A stretch of 39,366 bases of DNA from Lachnospiraceae bacterium (GTDB lineage: Bacteria > Bacillota > Clostridia > Lachnospirales > Lachnospiraceae), in contig JAAWBT010000068.1 of NCBI GenBank assembly GCA_022792835.1, positions 1 to 39,366 on the forward strand. The letters run 5' to 3'. The notes below the pieces were generated by a model, which made no database searches, had not been told where the DNA came from, and saw only the letters and a program-made list of their open reading frames with translations. Positions 17,150 to 25,443 of the stretch are shown in pieces (within the stretch, counting starts at the first letter, position 1; each line of letters starts with the position of its first letter). The position numbers and the translations under genes are program-made.

Positions 17150-17166
17150 GGCGTTTACCAAACGCC
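17150..17166 (-). promoter_or_regulatory. Intercistronic hairpin before livK
   Basis: GGCGTTT (17150-17156) pairs perfectly with AAACGCC (17160-17166) around a three-base loop, between the methyltransferase stop and the binding-protein start. No T-run follows on the minus strand, so it is more likely an mRNA stabiliser or processing site than a terminator. Confidence 0.4.
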
Positions 17167-17185
17167 AGAGCCTGCCGTCGTCTGT

Positions 17186-18112
17186 CTAATAAGTATCGCA
17201 GACGTCTGCCATTGCTCTTATATTATCCATCGGCGCATATGCTGCCAATGTACAATCCGCTCCAACAATCAATCCCTGCTTCCCATAGGCCTCTAAAACT
17301 GCCTTCGTCTCTTCAGCGGTTTTTTCCGGTGTTCCGTTGGAAATAGCTCCCAGATTATCCAGCCCGCCCATCACCTTTTTACCGAACATGGCACGTCCCT
17401 GAGATAAGGATAGGTTATTCCCATGGATATCCCAATTTATGGCAGCGCAGTTATAATCCCGATACTGTTCCATCCGAAGATTATCTCCACACATGTGAAA
17501 AATATTATATTTTGACCGCTTGTTAATCTGATCCAGCACATTGATATCATACTGTTTCACATATCTCTGGAAAATCTCATCCTCAAACCTGTTGATTTCC
17601 CCGCCTCTGGAGGCATAATACATTCCGTCGACGCCTTCGTCAAAGAAAATATCAGCCTGTTTAACCACCGCCTCTTCCAGTCTCTTCATCGCATCTTCAA
17701 ACTCTGGCTTCCTGGAATATGTATGCGCATTTATAATCGCATCATCTCTGGTCATGGCCCGCGCATGGTTCCAGGGTGTAAATAAGGTCCAGTAAACCAA
17801 ATCCTCTCCCTGGTTTTTATCAACGATTCGTTTCAGCAAATCCAGATTGGTCTGAAAATATTTCTCGTTTCTGTCAAAGCCTTTGAACGCTTTCCAGTCT
17901 TCCGGCCTCTGCAGGGGATAGTCCACCACAAACCGGAGATCTACAATAATTTTCAGAAAAGAATTCCGGCTTTCCCTGTGGAAATCAAACTGGGCCTTGG
18001 CCCCATCCTCTCCGAATCTTCTCTCCTCCGGAACATGCATAAACACACAGTGGGGAACATGGTCGACCTGCTGGTCGTTAAAAAATGCTATCATTCTTTC
18101 TTTTCTTGTCAT
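17186..18112 (-). CDS. UroD/MtaA-superfamily protein, probable zinc methyltransferase
   Basis: Predicted cytosolic protein of 308 residues in the uroporphyrinogen-decarboxylase superfamily. It has HMCGD at 206-210 (His206, Cys208) and Cys287 in GADCTLA. This His-x-Cys...Cys set with 79 residues between the cysteines matches the zinc ligands of the MtaA/MtbA corrinoid:coenzyme methyltransferases, and is not a feature of heme-pathway decarboxylases. It therefore probably handles methyl groups with a thiol or thiol-like acceptor. No corrinoid protein or other methyltransferase lies in the window. I chose ATG at 18112, preceded by GGAGGAATT, rather than an upstream extension that runs into the oxidoreductase gene. 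It lies 10 bases after that gene, inside the operon. Confidence 0.8.
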   Translation of the reverse strand: MTRKERMIAFFNDQQVDHVPHCVFMHVPEERRFGEDGAKAQFDFHRESRNSFLKIIVDLRFVVDYPLQRPEDWKAFKGFDRNEKYFQTNLDLLKRIVDKNQGEDLVYWTLFTPWNHARAMTRDDAIINAHTYSRKPEFEDAMKRLEEAVVKQADIFFDEGVDGMYYASRGGEINRFEDEIFQRYVKQYDINVLDQINKRSKYNIFHMCGDNLRMEQYRDYNCAAINWDIHGNNLSLSQGRAMFGKKVMGGLDNLGAISNGTPEKTAEETKAVLEAYGKQGLIVGADCTLAAYAPMDNIRAMADVCDTY

Positions 18113-18122
18113 AATTCCTCCA

Positions 18123-19175
18123 TTATGCCAAAACCTTTGTCCATGTATTTGTTTTCTGGGATTCATAAGCCGCATTGATAATCTGCAGGCAATGCAGTCC
18201 TTCCTTCGACGTACAGAGCGGCCTTGTATCCTCAAGTACGCATTTTGCAAAAATATCCACAATCTTTGTCAGCGGCGGCTCATAATGTCCGGGAATCCTT
18301 CCAACATCATAGCAGACACGTTCGCCGTTCCTTTTGTGCAGCACAACTCCATACTGTCCTGCGTATGTCTCTATGGTTCCTTCCGTTCCATAGATAAAGG
18401 TTTTCCTTCCATTATCGGAGAAATCCAGCCATGAATTTTCAACTGTCCCTACAATTCCGTTTTTATACCGGATATTCAGCACAGACTGGTCTTCATAGGG
18501 GATCGGCCTTCCGTCGCTGAATGTTTTTGCCAGCGTATGGGCAGCCAAGAATACTTCGTCCACTTCCTCTTCAAACAGAAAATTCATCAAGTCAATCCGA
18601 TGGCTTCCCACCTGCGCCAGAACGCCGTGGACGTGATTAATCCTGTCGTAATGATTTTTATTAATGACTCCCTCCGCATTTGTTTCATGCCCCCGGAAGC
18701 TGTACTCTGTTCGGAAATACAGGACTTTTCCGATGGCCCCTTCCTGAATCAGCTGCTTTGCTTTTATATGAGGCGCATATAACCGCTGATTATGATTAAT
18801 CATCAATTTTTTACCGCTCTTCTTTTCCGCCTCAATCATGGCCCGGCACTGCTCCGGACTGGAAGCCATGGGCTTTTCACACAAAACATGTTTACCGGCC
18901 AGTAGGCCAGCCACACTGATTTCCCAGTGAGAACCTTCTGACGTGGCCACAAGAATCGCATCCACCATATCGTCCTGCAGAACCTCTTCCAGACTGCCGT
19001 ATACCTTTCCGCCATACTTCTTCGCGAATTTCTCCGCCTTTTCCCTGGTTCTGTTAAAAAAGCCATACAGATCCACGTAGGGGCTGGCGTCGCAAAGGGG
19101 CGCATGGCGTTTTTCAGCAACATTTCCGCAGCCGACAATTACAATTCTGATTTTTTTGTCTTCCGAATGATTCAT
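18123..19175 (-). CDS. Gfo/Idh/MocA-family NAD(P)-dependent oxidoreductase
   Basis: Cytosolic dehydrogenase of 350 residues. The N-terminal Rossmann motif is VIVGCGNVAEKRHAPLC, and the family hallmark CEKPMA follows around residue 100. The catalytic region includes NHNQRLYAPHIKAK and a later VGSHRIDLMNFLF with the conserved Asp/His arrangement. The family oxidises or reduces sugars, inositols and other polyols, and some members act on other hydroxylated compounds. It sits between livF and the methyltransferase-like gene, so it probably acts on the imported compound. Substrate unknown. Confidence 0.9.
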   Translation of the reverse strand: MNHSEDKKIRIVIVGCGNVAEKRHAPLCDASPYVDLYGFFNRTREKAEKFAKKYGGKVYGSLEEVLQDDMVDAILVATSEGSHWEISVAGLLAGKHVLCEKPMASSPEQCRAMIEAEKKSGKKLMINHNQRLYAPHIKAKQLIQEGAIGKVLYFRTEYSFRGHETNAEGVINKNHYDRINHVHGVLAQVGSHRIDLMNFLFEEEVDEVFLAAHTLAKTFSDGRPIPYEDQSVLNIRYKNGIVGTVENSWLDFSDNGRKTFIYGTEGTIETYAGQYGVVLHKRNGERVCYDVGRIPGHYEPPLTKIVDIFAKCVLEDTRPLCTSKEGLHCLQIINAAYESQKTNTWTKVLA

Positions 19176-19228
19176 GATTCTCTCCTTTCTTTTATCTATC
19201 CATATTCTCCGAAAGCCGAACAGCCTTT

Positions 19229-19939
19229 TTAACCTCCCAGATAAGCATTTCGCACCTGTTCGTTATCAAGCAGTTCCTGGCTTTCTCCTTCTAGTACAAT
19301 TTTCCCCGTCTGCAAAACATAGCCCCTGTCAGAAGATGTCAAAGCCATTTTTGCATTTTGCTCCACAAGAAGAATCGTAATACCCATCTGACTGATCTTT
19401 TCAATCAATAAGAAAATGTTTTTAACAATCAGCGGCGCAAGTCCCAACGACGGTTCGTCCATGATCAAAAGTCTTGGGTTCCCCATCAGTGCACGGGCGA
19501 CTGCCAGCATCTGCTGTTCGCCTCCTGAAAGGGTGCCGGCCGACTGATTTTTTCTCTCTTCCAGAATCGGAAACAGCGTAAACGCCCGTTCAATCCCTTC
19601 TTCAATGATCTTTTTATCTTTACAGATATAGGCTCCCATATTCAGGTTTTCCTGGACCGACATCCGCGGAAACACCTGGCGCCCTTCCGGGGAAATCGCG
19701 ATGCCCCGCTGAATAATCTGATGGGAAGGCAGGGAGGTAATATCTTCCCCGTCAAAAACAATACTTCCGGAAGCCGCCTTATTCACTCCTATGATCGTTT
19801 TCATAGTCGTCGTTTTCCCGGATCCGTTTGCTCCAATCAGAGTCACAACTTTTCCTTCTTCGACGTCAAAGCTGATTCCCCGCACTGCTTTAATTGCTCC
19901 GTAATTCACACATAAATCACGAACTTCAAGTAAAGCCAT
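19229..19939 (-). CDS. livF: LivF-type ABC transporter ATPase
   Basis: Cytosolic ATPase subunit of 236 residues in a branched-chain amino acid type importer. Walker A is GANGSGKTTT, the signature is LSGGEQQML and Walker B is LLIMDEPS. The ending EVRNAYLGG-like motif (EQVRNAYLGG) is characteristic of LivF. I chose ATG at 19939, nine bases after AAGGAGG. It begins four bases after the stop of livG, so it is tightly coupled to it. Confidence 0.92.
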   Translation of the reverse strand: MALLEVRDLCVNYGAIKAVRGISFDVEEGKVVTLIGANGSGKTTTMKTIIGVNKAASGSIVFDGEDITSLPSHQIIQRGIAISPEGRQVFPRMSVQENLNMGAYICKDKKIIEEGIERAFTLFPILEERKNQSAGTLSGGEQQMLAVARALMGNPRLLIMDEPSLGLAPLIVKNIFLLIEKISQMGITILLVEQNAKMALTSSDRGYVLQTGKIVLEGESQELLDNEQVRNAYLGG

Positions 19940-19943
19940 ACGC

Positions 19944-20714
19944 CTATTCCTCCTTCCCCAGATATGCTTCGATAACATCCGGATTATTTCTTACTTCCTC
20001 CGGTTCCCCATTTGCAATCACTTCCCCGTGATCAAGGACGTAAATTCGGTCGCAGATGCTCATTACCAGCTTCATATCATGTTCAATCAGCAGAATCGAA
20101 TATCCCATATCCCGCAATTTAAATATAAAATCCGACAATTCTTCTGTTTCACGCTCATTCATTCCCGCTGCCGGTTCGTCAAACAAAAGCAATTCCGGAG
20201 AACTGGCCAATGCCCGGGAAAATTCCAAATGCCGCTGGTATCCATAAGGCAGACTTGTGGCATAATTATATCTTGCCTCGTATAAGCCGGTCATCTTTAA
20301 AATCTCTTCAGCCTTCTTTAAGGTCTCCGCTTCTTCCCTTTTTGCTCTCCTGGTTTTAAAAATCACATCAAACAGATTGGCTTTCGTTTTGCTGTGGACA
20401 CCCAGCATTACATTCTCCAGCACTGTCATCGTGGGAAAGAGACGGATATTTTGAAATGTACGCGCCATCCCCAGTTTTGTGATTTCATAAGGCGTTTTCC
20501 CGGTAATATCCATATCGTGAAAATAGATATGCCCCTCGGTTGGTTTATACATTCCGGTAATATTGTTAAACAGGGTTGATTTCCCCGCGCCGTTGGGCCC
20601 GATAATCCCAACTATCTCGTTTTTCCTGACTTCAATATCCGCGTTGTGTACTGCACATAACCCCCCAAAGCGCTGTGTCACCTGTTTGGCACGAAGAATC
20701 ACCTCATTACTCAT
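19944..20714 (-). CDS. livG: LivG-type ABC transporter ATPase
   Basis: Second cytosolic ATPase subunit of 256 residues. Walker A is GPNGAGKSTLFN, the LivG-specific FQNIRLFPTMTVLENVMLG follows, then the signature region LPYGYQRHLEFSRALA and Walker B LLLFDEPAAGMN. The signature is degenerate (YGYQR instead of SGGQR), which is common in LivG. I chose ATG at 20714, six bases after AAGGAGG; it overlaps the end of livM by eight bases. Confidence 0.92.
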   Translation of the reverse strand: MSNEVILRAKQVTQRFGGLCAVHNADIEVRKNEIVGIIGPNGAGKSTLFNNITGMYKPTEGHIYFHDMDITGKTPYEITKLGMARTFQNIRLFPTMTVLENVMLGVHSKTKANLFDVIFKTRRAKREEAETLKKAEEILKMTGLYEARYNYATSLPYGYQRHLEFSRALASSPELLLFDEPAAGMNERETEELSDFIFKLRDMGYSILLIEHDMKLVMSICDRIYVLDHGEVIANGEPEEVRNNPDVIEAYLGKEE

Positions 20715-21690
20715 TCCGAACCTCCTTATGAACCGAAGCCTGCTGACGGATGTGTTTAAGATTAAATCCTCCCAGTACACCCTGAGGGCGGACAATCATC
20801 ATGATAATCAGCATAACGCCGTATACGATCTGGCGCACATCCATCAAAGGTCTCAAAATTTCAGGAAGGATTGTAAGCGTCACCGCTCCCAGAACGCTTC
20901 CCATAGGATTCCCCAAACCGCCCATGATGGTCATGCTGATAATGATCGTAGACTGATCAAAGGTAAAATTGCTTGGATCTATGAATCCGATATAGTGTGC
21001 ATAAAATGCGCCTGCCAGCCCGGCAAGGGAAGCTGCCACGCCAAAAGTCATCACCTTATAGGAGAAAGGATTGACTCCCATGGCAGAAGCCGCGATATCA
21101 TCGTCTTTAACGGCCAAAACTCCTCTTCCAACTCGCGAATTCACAATCCTGCCTATTACGACAATCGCTAAAACCACTAAGAATAAGATCAGATAATACT
21201 GGGCCTGCTTGTTAAATTTTGCTCCAAACAATTCCAGCCTGGGAATATTGGGAATGCCGCGCGATCCCCTTGTCAGCCAGTCCATATTTGTTTCCAGGGC
21301 ACGACAGATTTCACAGAAGGCCATGGTAACAATGGCAACATATCTTCCGCTGAGTTTTCTTGTGGGCATCCCAATAAGCAGTCCGAACATCCCTGTTATC
21401 ACCATAGCTGTCAAAAATGTAAGAATAAAATTCCAACCTGCTTTTGTTGACAGAATAGCCGCCGTATAGGCCCCAATTCCAAAAAATCCGGCCCACCCCA
21501 AACCTGTGATTCCCATATAACCAGTTAAGACATTTAAACTGAGGGAGAGCAGGACATATACCAGACACAGGATTCCCACATTAATCAAATACTGGCGGGT
21601 AAAAATTAGCGGATATATGACTGCAACAGCAAGCAAAGCCGCATTGATATGTTTTTCATGTTTCGCCCATATATGTAAGAGCCGTTTCAT
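20707..21690 (-). CDS. livM: LivM-type ABC transporter permease
   Basis: Integral membrane permease of 327 residues with about nine hydrophobic segments. The conserved cytoplasmic coupling motif ALETNMDWLTRGSRGI and VLAVKDDDIAASAMGVN match LivM. It pairs with LivH to form the channel. It lies 11 bases after livH and overlaps livG, so the permease and ATPase genes are tightly coupled. Confidence 0.92.
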   Translation of the reverse strand: MKRLLHIWAKHEKHINAALLAVAVIYPLIFTRQYLINVGILCLVYVLLSLSLNVLTGYMGITGLGWAGFFGIGAYTAAILSTKAGWNFILTFLTAMVITGMFGLLIGMPTRKLSGRYVAIVTMAFCEICRALETNMDWLTRGSRGIPNIPRLELFGAKFNKQAQYYLILFLVVLAIVVIGRIVNSRVGRGVLAVKDDDIAASAMGVNPFSYKVMTFGVAASLAGLAGAFYAHYIGFIDPSNFTFDQSTIIISMTIMGGLGNPMGSVLGAVTLTILPEILRPLMDVRQIVYGVMLIIMMIVRPQGVLGGFNLKHIRQQASVHKEVRNE

Positions 21691-21701
21691 ACCTTGCCCT
21701 C

Positions 21702-22580
21702 CTATACCTTGTTAATTTTCTTATGTCCCAACAAACCTGTGGGTCTGAAAATAAGAAATATAATAATAATGACAAAGGAAATCATATCCTTGTATGCTGA
21801 GCTGATATAGCCCGCCACAATCGTTTCCAACATTCCGATAATCACGCCTCCAAGCATGGCGCCGGGAATGGAACCGATTCCTCCAAGGATTGCGGAAGCA
21901 AAAGTTTTTACGCTGACTGTCGTGTACAGCGTAGTATCGACAGAACCATAATACATGGCCACCATGGTCCCGGCAATGGCCGCACTCACGGAGCCGATGA
22001 AAAATGTGACAGTAATGACCCGGTTCACATGGACTCCCATCATCTGGGCCGCCACTGTATTCTGCGCAATGGCGCGCATGGCGCTTCCACGCTTGGTCCG
22101 GTAAACAATAATGGAAAGAACCGCCATAATCACAACAGACAAAACAATAATAATCAGCTGATTCCCTGTGATAATTACGCTTCCAATATAGATTTTTCCC
22201 ACAGGAAACGCGTTTGGCACGGCTTTCGTGTCACTCCCGAAAATCGCAATCAATCCATTCATAATTACTGTGGACACACCTAATGTGGCAACCATGGAAG
22301 AAGAAATCGGCGCTTTCCTTGCTCGAATATTTGTAAGGATAAACCTATCCATCAGCGCCCCTAAAATACCTGTCGCTATGACTGCAATAAGAAAGGCCGG
22401 TATAAACCCCCATCCCATGGAAACATACAGCAGCACTACGATATACGGCGCAAACACATAAAATGCACCGTTGGCAAAGTTCGCCAGCTCCAGGACACTG
22501 TATACCATGGAAAACCCCACTGCAACCAAGGCGTATGTCGTCCCTATGGTAAGTCCGTTGATAAGCTGCTGGAACAGCAT
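21702..22580 (-). CDS. livH: LivH-type ABC transporter permease
   Basis: Integral membrane permease of 292 residues with about eight hydrophobic segments. The N-terminus QQLINGLTIGTTYALVAVGF and the motif GSAMRAIAQNTVAAQMMGV with a later AILGGIGSIPGAMLGG are hallmarks of LivH. It is the first transporter gene after the regulator, with a 17-base gap. It probably forms the membrane pore together with LivM. Confidence 0.93.
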   Translation of the reverse strand: MLFQQLINGLTIGTTYALVAVGFSMVYSVLELANFANGAFYVFAPYIVVLLYVSMGWGFIPAFLIAVIATGILGALMDRFILTNIRARKAPISSSMVATLGVSTVIMNGLIAIFGSDTKAVPNAFPVGKIYIGSVIITGNQLIIIVLSVVIMAVLSIIVYRTKRGSAMRAIAQNTVAAQMMGVHVNRVITVTFFIGSVSAAIAGTMVAMYYGSVDTTLYTTVSVKTFASAILGGIGSIPGAMLGGVIIGMLETIVAGYISSAYKDMISFVIIIIFLIFRPTGLLGHKKINKV

Positions 22581-22597
22581 AAAAATCCCCCCTTTAC

Positions 22598-23287
22598 TTA
22601 TGTATCCTGTTTAATAATATTGCTCACCTCAAGAATCGCTCTGCAGAATCTTTCTGAAGTCAGGATCTTCCTGTAACGTGAAATCGTCTTTTCAGAATGT
22701 TCCTGAAGCGCAGAAATAGCCGCCGCTAGATTCCTTGTCTCCAGCGCTGTAATTAGGCTGCTGTGTTCCTCCACAGAGCTGTCTTTATCCGGCATGAGGA
22801 CATTAAGCCACTGTGCCCTCTCAATCTGCATCTGGAGCTGTTCATGGATTTTCAGAAAGCGCTTGTTTCCTGACATCAGAAGAATCTGTCTGTGAAGTTC
22901 CATTCCGCTTCCAAAGAAACTCTCATCATCTTCACTGCCAACCGCTTTTTTATGCTTTTCTACAGTATCCCGCAGCGTCCGGATTTCCTCGTCCTTTAAA
23001 CCGTTTTGGAACGCAATCCTGATCGCCTGTGTTTCCATCGCTTCCCTCACCTGATACAATTCCACAATATCCTCCAGGTTCTGCGGATGAACCACATATC
23101 TTCCGTCAATGGAATCAACTAGTTCGCATGTTTCCAGCCGCAGCAGGGCCTTTTCAACAGGTGTCCGGCTCATATTAAGCTCTGAAGCAATCTGGTTGCT
23201 GGACAGGACTTTATTGGATTCCCATTCTCCTAAAATAATCTTATTTTTCATTTGTTCAAATGCGTCGTCTACTTGTGAAGGTTTCAT
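22598..23287 (-). CDS. GntR-family (FadR/FCD type) transcriptional regulator
   Basis: DNA-binding regulator of 229 residues. The N-terminal winged helix includes SSNQIASELNMSRTPVEKALLRLE, and the C-terminal FCD-type helical domain includes VELYQVREAMETQAIRIAF with later His residues (LHRQILLMSGNKRFLKIHEQL) that usually bind a metal or small acid ligand. I chose ATG at 23287, which has GGAG nine bases upstream. It is the first gene of the operon, so it probably controls itself and the transporter; two identical palindromes lie between its promoter and start codon. Confidence 0.9.
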   Translation of the reverse strand: MKPSQVDDAFEQMKNKIILGEWESNKVLSSNQIASELNMSRTPVEKALLRLETCELVDSIDGRYVVHPQNLEDIVELYQVREAMETQAIRIAFQNGLKDEEIRTLRDTVEKHKKAVGSEDDESFFGSGMELHRQILLMSGNKRFLKIHEQLQMQIERAQWLNVLMPDKDSSVEEHSSLITALETRNLAAAISALQEHSEKTISRYRKILTSERFCRAILEVSNIIKQDT

Positions 23288-23315
23288 AAAGCACATCTCC
23301 TATAATTCGCTTTTG

Positions 23316-23377
23316 TTGAATTCAATATTTTTAAATTTTTAAATTCAAAAATACGTACATTTTGAATTCAATATTTT
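23316..23377 (-). promoter_or_regulatory. Two palindromic operator copies for the GntR regulator
   Basis: TTGAATTCAATATTTT occurs at 23316-23331 and again at 23362-23377, 46 bases apart. Each contains the perfect palindrome TTGAATTCAA. Both lie between the predicted transcription start and the regulator's start codon, where bound protein would block transcription. Confidence 0.5.
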
Positions 23378-23388
23378 ATCATATCTGT

Positions 23389-23417
23389 ATTATATCAACA
23401 CTTTTTTATGTATTCAA
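23389..23417 (-). promoter_or_regulatory. Sigma-A promoter of the gntR-liv operon
   Basis: On the minus strand TTGAAT (23412-23417) and a consensus TATAAT (23389-23394) are 17 bases apart. The predicted start is near 23382, about 95 bases before the regulator gene. Confidence 0.65.
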
Positions 23418-23445
23418 CCGGCAAATACAACAATATTAAATTTAC

Positions 23446-23466
23446 TTTTTGTCTATTTTAGACAAA
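23446..23466. promoter_or_regulatory. Perfect palindrome upstream of the gntR promoter
   Basis: TTTTGTCTA and TAGACAAAA form nine-base arms around TTT. It lies about 30 bases upstream of the -35 box, where an activator or repressor could bind. It resembles no operator I can name with confidence. Confidence 0.3.
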
Positions 23467-23552
23467 ATCCAGGCTTTTTCTGGAATTTTCTACCTTTATG
23501 GCTATTTTTCTAATAAAATAGAACATTGGAAGAGCCACATATAATGGAAATC

Positions 23553-23640
23553 GGAGTTAGGGCTTGTGTCCCAACTCCAATTTGTCTGCAATCTAAAAGA
23601 CCGCCCAATCATCTATTATGATGACTGAACGGTCCTTTTT
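23553..23640. other. Gene-free stretch with two hairpins, possible small RNA on plus strand
   Basis: GGAGTT-A-GGG (23553-23562) pairs with CCCAACTCC (23570-23578). About 20 bases later comes the hairpin 23599-23634, followed on the plus strand by CTTTTTTT. A TATAAT lies at 23540-23545, but without a good -35 box. On the minus strand the second hairpin simply terminates the chemoreceptor transcript, which is the more conservative reading. Confidence 0.25.
23595..23634 (-). terminator. Terminator of the CZB chemoreceptor gene
   Basis: GACCG (23599-23603) and CGGTC (23630-23634) close an imperfect long hairpin whose upper part pairs TCATC with GATGA. Four T residues follow on the minus strand. 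A longer T-run follows on the plus strand. Confidence 0.55.
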
Positions 23641-23664
23641 TATTTTCTTTATTCTGAATAATCT

Positions 23665-25329
23665 TTAATAGTTTCCTTCTTTCAACTGGAACTTCTCCAG
23701 CAGATTACGAAGCACCTGAGCCTGGCTGGAAAGCTCCTCGCTGGCAGCCGCGCTCTCCTCAGAAGTAGCAGAATTGCTCTGAACCACACTGGAAATCTGA
23801 GAAATCCCCTCGCTGACTCCACTGATGGACTCGGCCTGTTCCGCTGAAGCCTGGGAGATCGCATGGATCTGTCCAATCACTAACTGGGTCCCTTCCACAA
23901 CAGCGCTCAACGCCCTCTGTGTCGATTCTGTCAACTGTACGCCGTTTGTCACTGCGTTCAGAGTCTTGGTAATCAACTCAGAAGTACTCTTCACGGCCTC
24001 ACCACTCTTAGCGGCCAGATTCCTAACCTCATCAGCAACTACCGCAAAACCCTTGCCTGCAGTGCCTGCCCTTGCCGCCTCTACCGCCGCATTCAACGCA
24101 AGGATATTGGTCTGGAATGCAATATCATCAATGGTCTTAATGATATGTTCGATTTCATTGGAGCATCCGCTGATCTCATCCATGGCCTGAGACATTTCAT
24201 GCATCTGCTGATTGCAGAGCCCAATCTGCTTCTCCACCTGATCTACCTGCTGGCTGGTCGCATCTGCATTCTTCGCATTGTCACCGATCTGGTCAGAAAC
24301 CCTCTCGACTGTCTCCACCAGAGTATCCACCTCGTTGGCCTGCTCCGTGGCTCCCTGAGCCAATGCCTGCGCTCCGCTGGAAACATGCTCCGCTCCGCTG
24401 CCTACCTGGACAGCCACTGTCTGGATCTGAGACATGGTATCATTCAGCTGCTGCAGAATAATATCTGTAGAATTCTGAATCTCCACAAAATCTCCGATAT
24501 AGCTGAGCTGAGGCTTCCTGGCCAAATTCCCCTGAGCGATCGCATTCAAGTTGTCTGAAATATCTGATATGTACAGGGAAAGTGTTTTGGCCGCCTGATT
24601 CAAGCTCTGAGCCAGTACACCGATCTCATCGTTGCTGTTAACCTTGATCTCAAAATCCAATTTGCCCTGAGAAAGAAGTTTACTGTTCTCCGTGATAGTC
24701 ACAATTGGACGGACAATCCTGGACATGACATAGCGGATTAAGGTCAGGCTGGCAATAATAATGACCAAGACCGTTCCCAGAGCCACGATCGTCGTGACAA
24801 GGATCGCGCTGCGGAGCGCAACCTGATAATCTTCCATATCCGCGCTTGCATCACTAACCACCTGCTCCAAAAGACCAACCAGAGTGCTGACATTCTTCTT
24901 CGTCTGGTTCAGATACATCTCATCTGCTGCATCCGGATCCGTCTCGTTTAACTTGAGGATCTCAGTTGCCGACTCATGGATCGCCTGATGGATCGGAATC
25001 ATCTGGTCCATCAAACCAACGATTTCCTGATTCTTGATCGTGGAACGGTCCGTGTCATACAGCCAGTGCCCCAAATCACAGGCTGTATAATCCGTACTGC
25101 CCGTAAACTCCGTACCAAAACTAATGTGAGAGCTTAAATTCTCCAGCCAGCTGAAATGCGCCTTTTCCGCCGCCAACGCCACTGCATGAATGTCTGTTGA
25201 CGATTCGGTGGAATTCGTATAGCTTCTGATCTGCGACAATCCTACGGAAGTAGCCACTCCGCAGACGATGATGGCCACAAAAATCACTGCCATCCGTACC
25301 CACACTGATTTTTTGATCGAATTTCTCAT
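23665..25329 (-). CDS. Methyl-accepting chemotaxis protein with extracytoplasmic CZB zinc domain
   Basis: Membrane chemoreceptor of 554 residues. Membrane segments lie at about 11-31 and 176-199. Between them is a CZB (chemoreceptor zinc-binding) domain with His58 (HFSW), Cys84 (CDLGHW), His114 and His118 (HQAIH), the full 3-His/1-Cys ligand set. A HAMP region and a signalling domain with [20 protein letters not shown] follow. Characterised CZB domains are mostly cytoplasmic, so an outside location is unusual. I chose ATG at 25329, nine bases after AGAGGG; the longer frame begins with an unsupported TTG. Zinc or a zinc-reactive oxidant is the likely signal, by family knowledge only. Confidence 0.9.
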   Translation of the reverse strand: MRNSIKKSVWVRMAVIFVAIIVCGVATSVGLSQIRSYTNSTESSTDIHAVALAAEKAHFSWLENLSSHISFGTEFTGSTDYTACDLGHWLYDTDRSTIKNQEIVGLMDQMIPIHQAIHESATEILKLNETDPDAADEMYLNQTKKNVSTLVGLLEQVVSDASADMEDYQVALRSAILVTTIVALGTVLVIIIASLTLIRYVMSRIVRPIVTITENSKLLSQGKLDFEIKVNSNDEIGVLAQSLNQAAKTLSLYISDISDNLNAIAQGNLARKPQLSYIGDFVEIQNSTDIILQQLNDTMSQIQTVAVQVGSGAEHVSSGAQALAQGATEQANEVDTLVETVERVSDQIGDNAKNADATSQQVDQVEKQIGLCNQQMHEMSQAMDEISGCSNEIEHIIKTIDDIAFQTNILALNAAVEAARAGTAGKGFAVVADEVRNLAAKSGEAVKSTSELITKTLNAVTNGVQLTESTQRALSAVVEGTQLVIGQIHAISQASAEQAESISGVSEGISQISSVVQSNSATSEESAAASEELSSQAQVLRNLLEKFQLKEGNY

Positions 25330-25414
25330 AACAACCATCCCTCTTTTTCTCAATTTTTAAGGCTGCCTAAAAGCTCAGACAACCTTGAATTTTGAATGTC
25401 TCTCATGCTTTTTT

Positions 25415-25443
25415 ATTATACTCGAAAAAAACTTTTCTTTCAA
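25415..25443 (-). promoter_or_regulatory. Sigma-A promoter of the CZB chemoreceptor gene
   Basis: On the minus strand TTGAAA (25438-25443) and TATAAT (25415-25420) are 17 bases apart. The -35 box overlaps the stop codon region of the YczE-like gene. Confidence 0.6.

Noticed and set aside
17186..18112. Assignment as heme-pathway uroporphyrinogen decarboxylase (hemE)
   Set aside because: The protein carries the HxC...C zinc motif of corrinoid methyltransferases, and no heme-pathway genes are nearby.
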